Part shown: positions 21,319 through 32,486 of the stretch, piece by piece
Layout of the letters: every line of letters starts with the position of its first letter
How positions within the stretch are numbered: position 1 is the stretch's first letter
NCBI GenBank assembly: GCA_947650285.1
Contig: CANTFL010000234.1
Span: 124,001-188,000 of the forward strand
Direction of reading: 5' to 3'
Source: Hyaloperonospora brassicae
Lineage: Eukaryota > Oomycota > Peronosporomycetes > Peronosporales > Peronosporaceae
Length of the DNA: 64,000 bases
Program-made: the position numbers and the translations under genes
The notes under the pieces: model-generated
What the model was told of the DNA's origin: nothing
What the model saw: only the letters and a program-made list of their open reading frames with translations
Database searches by the model: none

Positions 21319-24270
21319 CATGTCTTCAGCTAAAGATTCCATATTAAAGGTCTTTGTGGTGAAGTCGATCTCACAAAGTTACTTTAGTGAGTGTCGATCT
21401 TCCACCTGACCAGACTTGCCGACTCACGGAGGGGGTACTCCGATCCGTACCTTGCTGTATAACCTTGTGCTCACCTTGTGTACCCGTCGGTTGGGCTGGC
21501 TTGAGCTCTTCGTAATGGCCTTGGGAGATGTCGATCTCGCTAAGAGGTTGGGTTGAGCGTTCGCTTCCGGTGCGGAAATCTTCACACCACGAACGGGGGT
21601 TCTGCGATCTTGATCTTGAGTCGCGACGATCACTAGTTAAAGAGGTCGTGATCTCGATCTTGAATCGCACCGATCTCGATTTGTCTTCGGGATAGGGGTC
21701 TTTGCTGTGCGGAAATCTTCACTCAGCAAATAGTAGTCTTGCGTCGATCTTGCGTTGGGATCGGTCCGATCTGGTCCCGGGATCGGCCGATCTTGCCGGA
21801 AGTGCGCAATGTGGGCAGATCGGTCCTTGGTTTCGCCATAATGAAACACGCCGATATGTCCAGTAGATCGCTTCGATCTGGCTCGGTCTTGTCTTGAACG
21901 ACTTGTCCAGATCTTCTGACCACTTGAGCCGTCTCGCGATCTTGTAACCAAAATCCTTTTTCTTGTGTTGTTGCTTGCTGCTACCCTAGCAGTTGAGTTG
22001 AGTGTGAGTACTTGATCGATCCGGGACAGATATCCCGAGATCGCTCTTCTCGATATTGGCCAACAATCCAAGATCGGTCTTCTGTGGACCTGTAACACGC
22101 GTGCCTTGACCCGCCGGGGAAGTCAAATCAATCGTGCCCGGAGAAGATGGGAGGAGAACGTGCGTCGTGAGCAGAAGAAGTAGAGTCCAAGTCTGTTTAT
22201 TAACCAACCAAATTAATAGCCAACCTATCATTAAGCCATTCCCAACCGTAGGTCACTGTCCAAGTCGATATCACCTTTAAGCTTGACCACCCCCTTGAAC
22301 ACGTGTCGAAATTTCGTGACCTGTACCCCAAAGATAGCGCCAATACTCCCGATATCGTACCTAGACACCAAAAAGGGACCAAATTCCAAATACGGTACCA
22401 AATGCCCACTTTTGGTACCGAAAAGTCCAAAATAGTATCCAAATGCGGAATGTGTCTAAATCCATTTTGCGACGTCCATTCGACCGGCTTCCACTGGCTC
22501 TTTCGGTCTGAACTTTTGCGACATCACTCATGGATCTTCAACAAGCATTTACATCATCATACGATAGCTCCATCATCGATATATCCATAACCAGCAGGGA
22601 ACATGACCGATCTGATGTCCAATTCGAGATCGTTGAGGATCGACACAGTGCTATCCGGCCCTATATGTCTTTTCCGTTCATTGTGCATGCTCCGATACTA
22701 TACTCAACGGTTTATCCGCACAATCGGACCATCCACAATTCTTACAACGGTCCCACGGACCCCCACAAACATCCCCACTTCCAGATCGGTCCATAATTAA
22801 CATAAATCAGTACTCCCTTTGGGAGACCCGTAGAGAGTGTCACCGGTCTGCAGGATGTTACACCTTCGTCACAGAGTCACATCACATCGCCCGATCTCAG
22901 ATCCTTGTCCCAGATCGCTCCATGGAAATCGTCCTAACTGTCGTCTTGCCCCAGATCATCCCGTCTCAGATCGTTCCATACTCATCAGTCTGACGACAGT
23001 TGGATCGGATCGCCGATCCCGTTTAGATCGCCTTCCGTCTCCTTATTGGATCGCCAGGTCCCATGGCCTCATTTTCCACCAGTAAGTGGCGTCTTTAATG
23101 TGTAGCCACCGATCCTCGTACAAAATTTGATTAGTGACTTCACCACATCTTTCTTGATAATTCTAATGGAGGCAAGCACTCGACTCGGAGTCGCTATCTT
23201 CGTGACGTCTTTTTGACCAAGTCGGCGTGGCACGTTGTAAATCGAGAAAGGAGGCCAACCCTCGCAAACACTAGAACTATAAATGACTACGTCGAGTCGA
23301 GCATCATCGCTTTTGGCCTGATTATTCTCCTCATGGACGCCTACTATCATCAAGTAATCTATGACTGTGAAGAAGTTTGGACACGCTTAAAGGCGCTGTA
23401 CTTCGGGTTACAATAGGCTGGACGCAATTACTTAGAGCGCCAGCTTTTCAGCATGGATATATCGAAAGGTGCAATGTGATACATCATTGCAATGAAGTCC
23501 TTAACACCAACGCGAAGCTCAGCAGCATCGGAGTTAAGATGGATGACGAGGACGTGACGATCTGCTTGTTGTAAATTTTTCCCCAGAGCTACGCTAACGA
23601 CGTGGTGAACGTTTAGATGATCATCGCGGGACTGCGATCGCAAGGTAGTTTGCGAGTGCTTACTTAGGGGTATTTTAAGATGCAAGGCGAAAAAAATGTT
23701 TTTGTGAAGACTGAAAAAGAGGCTAGGGCGTTCAGTGCCGAACGAGAACCTCGTCGATGCACAAATTGCGCCAAATCGGGGCTCAAAGCAGAGCGGTCCT
23801 GGATCGCGCAGACAGATGAAAATCGAGGCATGAGAAGCGGCGATAATGTTCGTGGACGCAGGTGTAACATTGGGCAATTGGGTGTTGACGCAGATATAAA
23901 TGCCTTTAATCGCGTGTCGTTTGCTTTTATACTTGTATGCGAACTCTTAAAGGATAAGAGCATGCCAAGAATTTATTCGATTGACATTGGTGCCACAAAC
24001 CACATCTGCAACGGCGGAACCAAGCTTTTAAATTCCCGGTAATGAAAATGGAGGAGAGTTGTCGGTGGTAAATGGCAGCAAGGCAGCGAACAATGGCGTG
24101 AGAGCTATCATCGAACAAGTTGTTCTGCTCAATGGTGATGAATGCGACATCGAGCTCCAGGACAATCTATTTGTGACAAGTGCTGAGCGCAGAAACGGAT
24201 GTTATCTTGGTAAAAGAAAAGTCTCTTGGATGACCAAAGAGAAGACACTGGAGCGTAGGAGAGATAATTA
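21319..24270 (+). pseudogene. Copia-1 gag-protease remnant split by a Gypsy solo LTR
   Basis: Gag opens with MSSAKDS at 21319. It is interrupted at 21355-23147 and resumes with a segment ending in RSRYLRDVFLTKSAWHVVNR (about 23180-23245), closely matching the gag of the Copia at 61.4 kb. Further pieces are INDYVESSIIAFGL, a zinc-knuckle-like region near 23755, and a Ty1/Copia protease site DIGATNHICN near 23985. Frames change several times. No integrase or RT of this copy is seen to the right. It is non-functional. Confidence 0.75.
21355..23147 (-). mobile_element. Gypsy-1 solo LTR (1,793 bp), target duplication TCTT
   Basis: It is the reverse complement of the Gypsy-1 LTR, from TGTGGTGAAGTCGATC to GTGACTTCACCACA. 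It is flanked by TCTT at 21351-21354 and 23148-23151. Removing it together with one TCTT restores the Copia gag sequence. No internal Gypsy sequence remains, so it is a solo LTR produced by LTR-LTR recombination. Confidence 0.92.
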
Positions 24271-24819
24271 GAAATCGATTGTTAGAAATGGAGCTCATGC
24301 CCCCTGTGACCTGATGTATATGCGAGCACATATGGTTACGTGGTCGTCAAAAATCAACTATTCTCATTAGTTCTAGTGCAATTACGGTTATTCCTATGCC
24401 GAAACAACACATCCTTGAAGCTTAAGTGGTAAGCCCCGATACTGCCCCTCAATGCGAACTTGCATGAAAGCCAAGATACATCTTCAAATTATTGTGACCT
24501 AGTCTTACAGTTTACAAGTCATGGTATCCGCCATTATCATAAAAATTTCCCAGTAATCAAGATTTACTTCACCGCGCTTGACATCATCACGAATGTGATG
24601 ATATTTTATGTTGACATAATTTGTGCGCTCATAATTTACCGAATTATTCGTCATCTTGATGCACAAGAAATTGTCTTCGTCTATGGCGTGTCTGGTCCTA
24701 GCTTGATTACTGCCTTCAGAACTCCACAGAGCAGACTTACTTGTCTTCCTAGATCTTTGGACTCAGAGAGATGTATTCATCTTTACTTTTTTATAGCGAC
24801 ACCCTTAAGTGTTTAGACC

Positions 24820-26700
24820 TCCTCTTACTTATATGAGTGCTCATCAGCGTGGACGCGTAGCCGAAAGTCGACTTGTGGTCAGCGTGGTCCCAGCCCAGTC
24901 TGTATCCGACTATTCACGAAAGTTGATCTTGTCATTGAGCCAAAACGCAGTGCATATGACTTGGTGCCTCGTAGGCAGCAAAAGACGCGCTTCACTGCCG
25001 TGCAAGGGGTACTATGAAGCATTACACATATATCACAGAGTACGCGATTGTGGTGGGGTGGCGATCGCTCTTCTGAGAAGTCGATCCCAACTATCCACTG
25101 GCTCCCGGACGATCGACTAACGGAGGGGGGTACTCCGATTCCGTTCTGGAACTGTTGCTCACCTTGTATACCCGTCGGTAGGGCGGGTTGCACTCTTTCA
25201 GTTGGACTCAAGGCGATGTCGAGCTTAATCATGTTTGAGATTGGGGCTGTCGCGTGAAAACCTTCACACGATAGCAGGTGTACTTGTAAGGTGCTCGATA
25301 TGATTCACCTTAATCTCTACGATATCGCCTTGTCAAAAGTAGACAGTTGATTCTCGAGCCTTCTGACCACTTGAGCAATCTCGAGATCTTGTACACTCGC
25401 CTTTACTAGTTTGCTACGTCCAATCGCAGTTGGAGTTGATGTTTGAGAGTCCTCGATCCCTGGCCAACTAATCCAGGGATATTACTTGATTTAAGTATGT
25501 AACTTCTCTTGACGTCAGGTGGTTAATAATACAACCCGTAAGAGAGGTCGACACGTGTACTAAGAAGCAAATGAAATTCTGTTTTACATATACCAATTAG
25601 AACCAAAAACTAATACATTGCTAAGCCTGTCCGTCACACGACTTTTGAAGCCACGCGTCCCCCTCTTCAGAGGATCTCACCTTTGTACCTTTGTAGTTTA
25701 CACCTATTGTGCGTTCGCTGGAACTTTAAAGTATCCCACAGCACACTTTTATGCAACTGACCCCAGGCTTGCGATCTCTGGGTGAAAACGCGAGGTCGAA
25801 TAGAGATCGCGAGATCGAATCTGGACCGCGAGATCGGATCGGGATCGTGAGATCAGATCAAATTCGTGGATTCGGGTCAGGATCGTGGTCTATACTTGAT
25901 ATTGTGAAACTTAAGTTTCCCCGCGATCTCTGGTAAGATCCGTGTCTAGATTACGTAAACATCTCAGCGTAACCTCATATCCCACCCCTATCATACACGA
26001 TCTCACCATCTCGTACGGTTTGGCTACACGATCGTGAGCCACCCGTCCCAGCTCGAGTTCTCCAATCAGAGTACTTTACGGACTTAAATGACGTCGGTGG
26101 TCTATGTGCTCCCAAGCCCAACTCAAAGGTAAAGTTTTGTAATCGCTTTGCCACACAATATCCGGGTGACTTGCATTTATTATATGCATTAGCGCACTAG
26201 CAATTGCGACAACGGATCATCGACCTTGCTTGCTTTTTGTCTTAAGATGATTCGCGATCTCAGATACACTGAACTTTTTAGCCTTGTATATATCCATGCC
26301 AAAGTGTTTTAAAATGTCGTTCATGTAGCGTCTTTGGTACACGATCACGCTATTGTCCGATCCTTCGAACAGCTCGATGCCCAATACAAAAGTACGCTAG
26401 CATCCGTCCATCATCTTGAAGCGCGTTTTAATATATTCCTTCGTGTGTGCAATCATATTGCGTGAGCCGTCAGTAATTAGTCCATTATCAACTTATATCG
26501 GCACAAGCACTCAGAGACCTTCGGTCATCTTAATGTACAGAAATGGGTCAAATGACGACAACTGAACCCGATGCCGCATACATACTCGTCCAACGCTTCA
26601 TTCCATACTCGCAAGGCTGGCTTAAACCCATCGTCCTTCACTAGTCTTATACAAGTGGGGTCACTGTGGTGTAAAATACCTTGTATGAAAATTACCATAC
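24820..26700 (-). pseudogene. Copia-2 RT/RNase H remnant, inverted, split by an old solo LTR
   Basis: Minus-strand pieces of a Ty1/Copia reverse transcriptase: WNEALDEYVCGIGF (about 26600), TRFKMMDG (about 26420), a QRRYMNDILKHFGMD piece (about 26310). After the LTR insertion comes AVKRVFCCLRGTKSYALRF (about 25000-24946), the segment between RT and RNase H. Many stops and frameshifts. The order on the minus strand is that of Copia pol. The 24270-24820 stretch to the left has no recognisable part and may include its 3' flank. Confidence 0.65.
25049..26155 (-). mobile_element. old solo LTR related to Gypsy-1 (1,107 bp)
   Basis: The left end TGTGGTGGGG and right end GCTTTGCCACA correspond to the Gypsy-1 LTR in reverse. 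The inside matches it in patches (CGGAGGGGGGTACTCCG, TACCCGTCGGTAGGG, GACCACTTGAGC). The flanks CGAT (25045-25048) and CAAT (26156-26159) look like a target duplication with one later mutation. It is shorter and much more diverged than the other copies. Confidence 0.7.
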
Positions 26701-26939
26701 AAGTTAACTGCGGCAGCCGATGTCGGCAAACTGGGTGACCGCAAACTGGGTGGCGGACGAAGTGTCGGTGTATAGGGTGTCGACAAACTAAGGGTCGTCG
26801 AAGAGGGTGTTGGAAAACAAGGTGTCGGCTAACCACGTATTGATAGTGCATAGTGCTAGCAAGTCGAAATATTTGTTTCATCAAGTATATGTAATAGGAA
26901 TATATAAGTAAGGATATCCGACTAAAAGGGCTCGCAATT

Positions 26940-27540
26940 AAGTAATAGAGACAAATTAATATAGTGTAAAAATTGTGGTCATTTCAGGACACGCGAGTAC
27001 CCAAGGTAAGCTCCTGCTTGGACTAGCTTATGCCTGCCGTCGAACCTCGAGAGGCATAGATTGTATAGTTGTCGACTGACAGCAGGTTGAGATTAGAAGT
27101 CTTGAGTTGGGCGGCTCTCGCTACCAGCGAAAGAGAGAGCCTCGTCGACGACGAGCCGATAAAATTATGTAGCAGGGACATTTTATGACTTGTTTCGTGA
27201 CCATGCGGTGGGCCTCAGCCGAAGGCACCTTAGTCTTTCTAGTCGGGCGTACACTGCACCCGGTGATCTGTAAAAGCTTATAAAGCGTCGGTTTACACCC
27301 ATTGGTGTAGAATCACAAAAGGTGAAAGGTTGAGAAGGTTCTTAGATCAGGCAGGATTCTGAAGGATAGGTCGCGAGATATCCGTCGAGCAAAAGTCACA
27401 ACTAGACCCGATGAGGCGAACCGTGAAAGGGTCTTTATATTCAAACGCAATATCCCAAATCATCGACTACCCTCGGAAATAGTGTTGTGTTGGTGCGTTG
27501 ATAGTGTATTGTCACAATTTAAAACGCATCTATGCCACAA
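26940..27540 (+). repeat. Gypsy-2a 5' LTR, degenerate
   Basis: It is the reverse complement of the LTRs at 44.9 and 60.4 kb. Matching blocks include GGTGGGCCTCAGCC, CTCGTCGACGACGAG, CGCTACCAGCGAAAG and GAGGCGAACCG. This gives a plus-oriented element, in agreement with the gag sequence that follows. Borders are approximate. Confidence 0.65.
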
Positions 27541-28136
27541 CGGTCAAATAAGCAAATTGGTCGGGTCTCAGGGACGTGCCGAACATGAGCAGCACAGATT
27601 TAAGCAAAGGGGCACTATCCGCTTACATTGTCTATATCTTGCGTGCAATAGGGTACAAGGCTAAGGCTGAGCAGGATTTTAAACTGGCAGAAGTAATCTT
27701 TTACCTTGGGTCGGTCGATAAATATGAAATAATAAAGGTTCAAACCACGAGACGGGTTTAGATTGATGCAATACCAAGCGTTAAGTAGAAGATATAGCAA
27801 CCTCTCGTAGAATACCTTGTGATCGAAGAAAAAGAGGGCGGTACCAAAACGTTTTGATTCACAGCATAAAAAGTGTCGAGGATGTCCATATGGTTACTTT
27901 AAAAATTACAACCAGCTAGAGGACGACGACTCTCAGTTGATGATGATGATGATGATGATGCAGATGCAGATGCGTCCTACGACGACGACGAAGAGGACCG
28001 GGCCAGGCAACGTGGAGAGAGCAAATTCGACAAATAATTGTAATCACCGATTATACTTCGATAGCTCGTTGAGTGAGAGAGGACAGGTACTCGATATACG
28101 CACACATGCACCACTGTACAAGATCGAAGATACAAT

Positions 28137-29999
28137 TGTGGCAAAGTCACTAATCAAATTTTCTACGAGGATCGATGACCACATATTTGAGGCGCCACTT
28201 ACTGGTGGAGAATTAGACCACGGGACCTGGCGATCCAATGAGAGATGGGAGGCGATCCCGACGGAGAAAGACGATACGATCCAACTGTCGTCAGACTGAC
28301 GGGTATGGAACGATCTGAGACGGGGCGTGAAAAGGGATGATTCCCATGCTGCGATCTGGGACAAGGAATGATTGTAACGGTGCGATCTGGGACAAGGGAC
28401 TGGATTGTACTAAACGGATGATCTGAAGCAGAATTACTCTGGAAAGGTGCATCTGGGACCAGACGATGCGAAGTGACTCTGTGACAACGGTGTTGAAGTC
28501 TATTAGATCGGTGACATTCTATACCGGGCTCCCAAAAGAAGTACTGATTTAGGTTAATTATGGACCGATCTGGAATTGTGGATGTTTGTGGGAGTCCGTG
28601 GGACCGTTGTAAGAACTATGGATGGTCCCATTGAGCAGATAGACCCTTGGGAATGGTATTGGAGTACACACAATGAACGGAAACGACACATAGGGCCGGA
28701 TCGCACTGTGTCGAGCCTACTCGATCTCGAATTGGGCATCAGATCGGTCATGTTCCCTGCTGATTATGGATATATCGATGATGGAGCTATTGGATTGTGA
28801 TATACATGCTTGTTGAAGGTCCATGAGTGATGTCGCAAAAGTTCAGACCGAAAGAGCCAGTGGAAGCCGGTTGAATTGACGTCGCAAAATGGATTTAGAC
28901 ACATTCGGCATTTGGATACTATTTTGGACCTTTCGGTACCAAAATTGAGTATTTGGTACCGTATTTGGAATTTGGTCCCTTTTTGGTGTCTAGGTACGAT
29001 ATCGGGAGTATTGGCGCTATCTTTGGAGCACAGGTCACGAAATTTCGACACGTGTTCAAGGGGGCGGTCAAGCTTAAAGGTGATATCGACTTGGACAGTG
29101 ACCTACGGTTGGGAATAGGCTTAATGATAGGTCGGATATTAATTTGGTTGGTTAATAAACAGACTTGAACTCTACTTCTTCTGCTCACGACGCACGTTCC
29201 CCTCCCCTCTTCTCCGGGCAAGATTGATTTGGCTTCCCCGGCGGGTCAAGGCGCGCGTGTTACAAGGACACAGAAGACCGATCTTGGGTTGTTGGCCAAG
29301 ATCGAGAAGAGCGATCTCGGGATATTTGGCCCGGATCGATCAAGTACTCACACTCAACTCAACTGCTAGGGTAGCAGCAACATCAGGAAAAGGAAAAGGA
29401 CATTGGTTACAAGATCGCGAGGCAGCTCAAGTGGTCAGAAGATCTGGACAAGGAGTTCAAGACAAGACCGAGCAAGACCGAAGCGATCTACAGGGCAGAT
29501 CGGCACGTTTCATTTTGGCGAAACAAGCAACCGATCCACCCATATTGCGCACTTCCGGCAAGATCGGCCGATCCCGAGACTAGATCGGACCGATCCCAAC
29601 GCAAGATCTACGCAAGACAACTATTTGCTGAGTGAAGATTTCCGCACAGCGAAGACCCCGATCCCGAAGACAAATCGAGATCGGTGTGATTCAAGACCGA
29701 GATCGCGACATCGCCCAAGAGTGACGGCCGCGACCCAAGATCAAGATCGCAGAACCCCGTTCGTGGTGTGAAGATTTCCGCACCGGAAGCGAACGCTCAA
29801 CCCCAAACCCTCAGCGAGATCGACATCTCCCAAGGCCGTTACGAAGAGCTCAAGCCAGCCCAACCGACGGGTACACAAGGTGAGCACAAGGTTATACAGC
29901 AAGGCACGGATCGGAGTACCCCCTCCGTGAGTCGGCAAGTCTGGGCAAGTGGAAGATTGACACTCACTAAAGTCATTTTGTGAGATCGACTTCACCACA
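28137..29999 (+). repeat. Gypsy-1 5' LTR
   Basis: It begins TGTGGCAAAGTC and ends GACTTCACCACA. By eye it differs from the 3' LTR at about five positions: near 28689, 28975, 28983, 29288 and 29697. Very GATC-rich in its second half. Confidence 0.97.
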
Positions 30000-32486
30000 A
30001 TGGTGCGCGTGCCCGGATCTTCTGAGGCCTCTGGATTTCACCGTGAGTCCACTGGCGAAGATGTCAAGATCAAGCAAGAACCTGGGATTGAAGTGTCAGC
30101 GACAGAGGGATCGACGCAGACACGCAGAAACACAAGATCCTCAGATCATCATAGTTTTGGGAGGGGCCCTGATGAAATGAAAATGAAAGAGGAAGATCGA
30201 GAGATCGATCTGGAAGATAAACCTCAAATACCTCCTAGGGCCCTTTCGGGGGCCACCGCAGATCGCTCTGCAAAGAGCGATCTGCTGGATGAAAATCCAA
30301 TGGTGAAAACCACATCGGCGAAAGCCAAACCCTATTCCTTCGTCGAGAGATCGCCCGACCTCAAGCCGAGACACTCGACCGCGAGATCGACCGCATTGGA
30401 ACGATCCAAGATGAGATCGGTGGGATCAGACGTCAAAGAGCGACGGATCGACCACACCGTGCAACCGAAGACCGGAGTCAAGGAGGAATGCGAGGAAGCA
30501 CCAGGTAAGATCGCGAAGCCAAAGACGGAATACAACCCAGGGAAGATCGCGTCCAGAGAGAAGGAGACGAACAGCGAAGCGCGGGACCGTGCAAAGTGGC
30601 AGTATTATTATGGCCATTTGAAAACGCTACTCAAGACGGATCCAGTGTTCAAGATATTAAGGCATAAGCTGATCGGTCCTCTGGACAAGCCGATCTCGGT
30701 CCCACCTCCGGGGACCAACAAAGTTGACGAGATCAATTTGATTTTGCAGATGTTGGATGACATGGGTGTCTGCCCTAACGCTTTTGATGGAGATGAACTG
30801 CTGAGCTGCAGCTTGGAACAGTTGAAGAACGCGGCGAACGAGTTTGTGGAGATCATGATAATGTTGGTGGGCAAAGCCAACGCTCCTGAAGACAAGATCG
30901 AGACACCTTTTGATTCGCTTCAGGAACACGCCGTGGGATCGCCCCGCTACGCCTCGGACGACTCCGAGAGCGAGTCAGATGGATCCATCAGCATTCGTCG
31001 AATGTCGTTAGGACCGTCTGGCGGTATGTTCTTAAAGGACAAGATCGGTCAAGCCAAGATCGACGCCTTTAAAGGACAAGCCAAGAGCGACATGCCACAG
31101 AGATCGGCCGGTACCCGTACTAGGCTGAATGATCAAGAAGAGGGCGATCTAAGCAGGCACTTCAATGCAGCCATGAGGAAGTACGAGGCGGAGCAACGTA
31201 CAGCTCAGAGAAAGACTCGACAGCCGACCCACTACCCAGATCGCCGTGCCTTTTTCCATCCCTCGCTCGAAAGCCATGGCATGCCGGATGTGGAGATGGA
31301 ATCGGTGAAGTCGGACACTGACCAGCAGATCCATCAAGAGGCGGAATACGACCCGGACGATTTATGGATGCCTGAACCACGGCGCCCTCAAGTAGCCTCG
31401 ACCGGTGTGACTGCCGGAGGGGGAAACATCACGCATAGGATCAGAATCTCATCGATTTCTGAACTGAAAGAATTATCAGGGAAGGATCGGGAAGTAGACA
31501 AAGCACGAACCTGGATCGGTAAATTGAAGTCAGCGTTCCTCCGGGATCAAGCACCGGACGAAGAGAGATGTCTGGTTTTCGGTGATCTCATGGTGGGCCC
31601 CGCCCGTTATTGGTACCGACAGCTGAGTAGATCGACGAGATTCAATTGGAAGGAGTTGATGAACAGCTTTCTTGTGGAATATGCGGGACACGGGATGTCC
31701 GCGAGCCGACAGTATTACCACGCAAAGAAGCGATCGGAGGAAGACCCTTTGCAGTACCTGTATCGGCTTAATGTGATGGGAATGGAAGCGAAGATACCAG
31801 TGATGACTGGATCGCCAGCTGCGCGCAAGGAACATGTCAACCATTTCATTGACACTTTGGACGACCCCGATCTATCCAATCAATTGCTACTGCTGAATGT
31901 AGAAGACACGGAGGCCATGCAAAAGACACTGCATGGATATCAACAAGGGAGATCGCGTCAAGGGAAAGTGATGATGGGATCGTCCAAGTTCAGACAGAAG
32001 GGAACTCAGGGTCCAGCGCTGGCTAAGCCTGCACGAGCAGTGAGGATGGTCCGTACCGAGGATGTCAGCAGTGAGTCAGGATCGGACACTTACGGATCAG
32101 ATTTAGAAGATCGATTGAGATCAGTCCATGTAGCTGCCACTACGGATCGGCGTTCGTCTCCTAATGACGTTACAGCAAACGCGAGATCGGTCGACCCGAG
32201 CAATCGTCGAGACTATCAAGATCGCAATGTGCCATCGAAGCCGTGTACTCATTGCGGATCGACCAAGCATGGAGATCTCGGTTGCTGGAAACGGCTCACT
32301 TGTCAAAAGTGTGGGCGTAAAGGACATCCCTCTGACAACTGTTTCTTCGTGTGCCGTGCCTGCGGTGAGATGCACGACCCGGGGAAGTGTCCCATGGAGG
32401 AGTTCTACAACATGATCCGCCAGTGGTATGTCCCGAACAAGCATGCGGGGATGCTGCCAGAAAAGGCCGAGAAGATGTTAAACTAG
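30000..32486 (+). CDS. gag: Gypsy-1 gag polyprotein, 828 residues
   Basis: Structural protein that forms the particle and binds genomic RNA. Residues 1-300 are charged and low-complexity. The capsid-like region contains AFLRDQAPDEERCLVFGDL (about 512) and ARYWYRQLSRSTRFNWKELM (about 535). Near the C-terminus are zinc knuckles; the best is CQKCGRKGHPSDNC (32301-32342, exact CX2CX4HX4C), with related Cys clusters before (CTHCGSTKHGDLGC) and after (CRACGEMHDPGKC) it. The start ATG directly abuts the LTR and overlaps the primer site. The stop TAG is preceded by a candidate slippery heptamer, and the pol frame overlaps by 100 bp in -1. Confidence 0.93.
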   Translation: MVRVPGSSEASGFHRESTGEDVKIKQEPGIEVSATEGSTQTRRNTRSSDHHSFGRGPDEMKMKEEDREIDLEDKPQIPPRALSGATADRSAKSDLLDENPMVKTTSAKAKPYSFVERSPDLKPRHSTARSTALERSKMRSVGSDVKERRIDHTVQPKTGVKEECEEAPGKIAKPKTEYNPGKIASREKETNSEARDRAKWQYYYGHLKTLLKTDPVFKILRHKLIGPLDKPISVPPPGTNKVDEINLILQMLDDMGVCPNAFDGDELLSCSLEQLKNAANEFVEIMIMLVGKANAPEDKIETPFDSLQEHAVGSPRYASDDSESESDGSISIRRMSLGPSGGMFLKDKIGQAKIDAFKGQAKSDMPQRSAGTRTRLNDQEEGDLSRHFNAAMRKYEAEQRTAQRKTRQPTHYPDRRAFFHPSLESHGMPDVEMESVKSDTDQQIHQEAEYDPDDLWMPEPRRPQVASTGVTAGGGNITHRIRISSISELKELSGKDREVDKARTWIGKLKSAFLRDQAPDEERCLVFGDLMVGPARYWYRQLSRSTRFNWKELMNSFLVEYAGHGMSASRQYYHAKKRSEEDPLQYLYRLNVMGMEAKIPVMTGSPAARKEHVNHFIDTLDDPDLSNQLLLLNVEDTEAMQKTLHGYQQGRSRQGKVMMGSSKFRQKGTQGPALAKPARAVRMVRTEDVSSESGSDTYGSDLEDRLRSVHVAATTDRRSSPNDVTANARSVDPSNRRDYQDRNVPSKPCTHCGSTKHGDLGCWKRLTCQKCGRKGHPSDNCFFVCRACGEMHDPGKCPMEEFYNMIRQWYVPNKHAGMLPEKAEKMLN
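30001..30016 (+). promoter_or_regulatory. Gypsy-1 primer-binding site
   Basis: TGGTGCGCGTGCCCGG follows the LTR by one base and starts with TGG, complementary to the CCA tail of a tRNA. The gag ATG (30000-30002) overlaps it. The tRNA was not identified. Confidence 0.6.

Noticed and set aside
24460..24816. 118-codon plus-strand ORF with hydrophobic segments
   Set aside because: No similarity recognised, biased composition, and it lies between Copia remnants.
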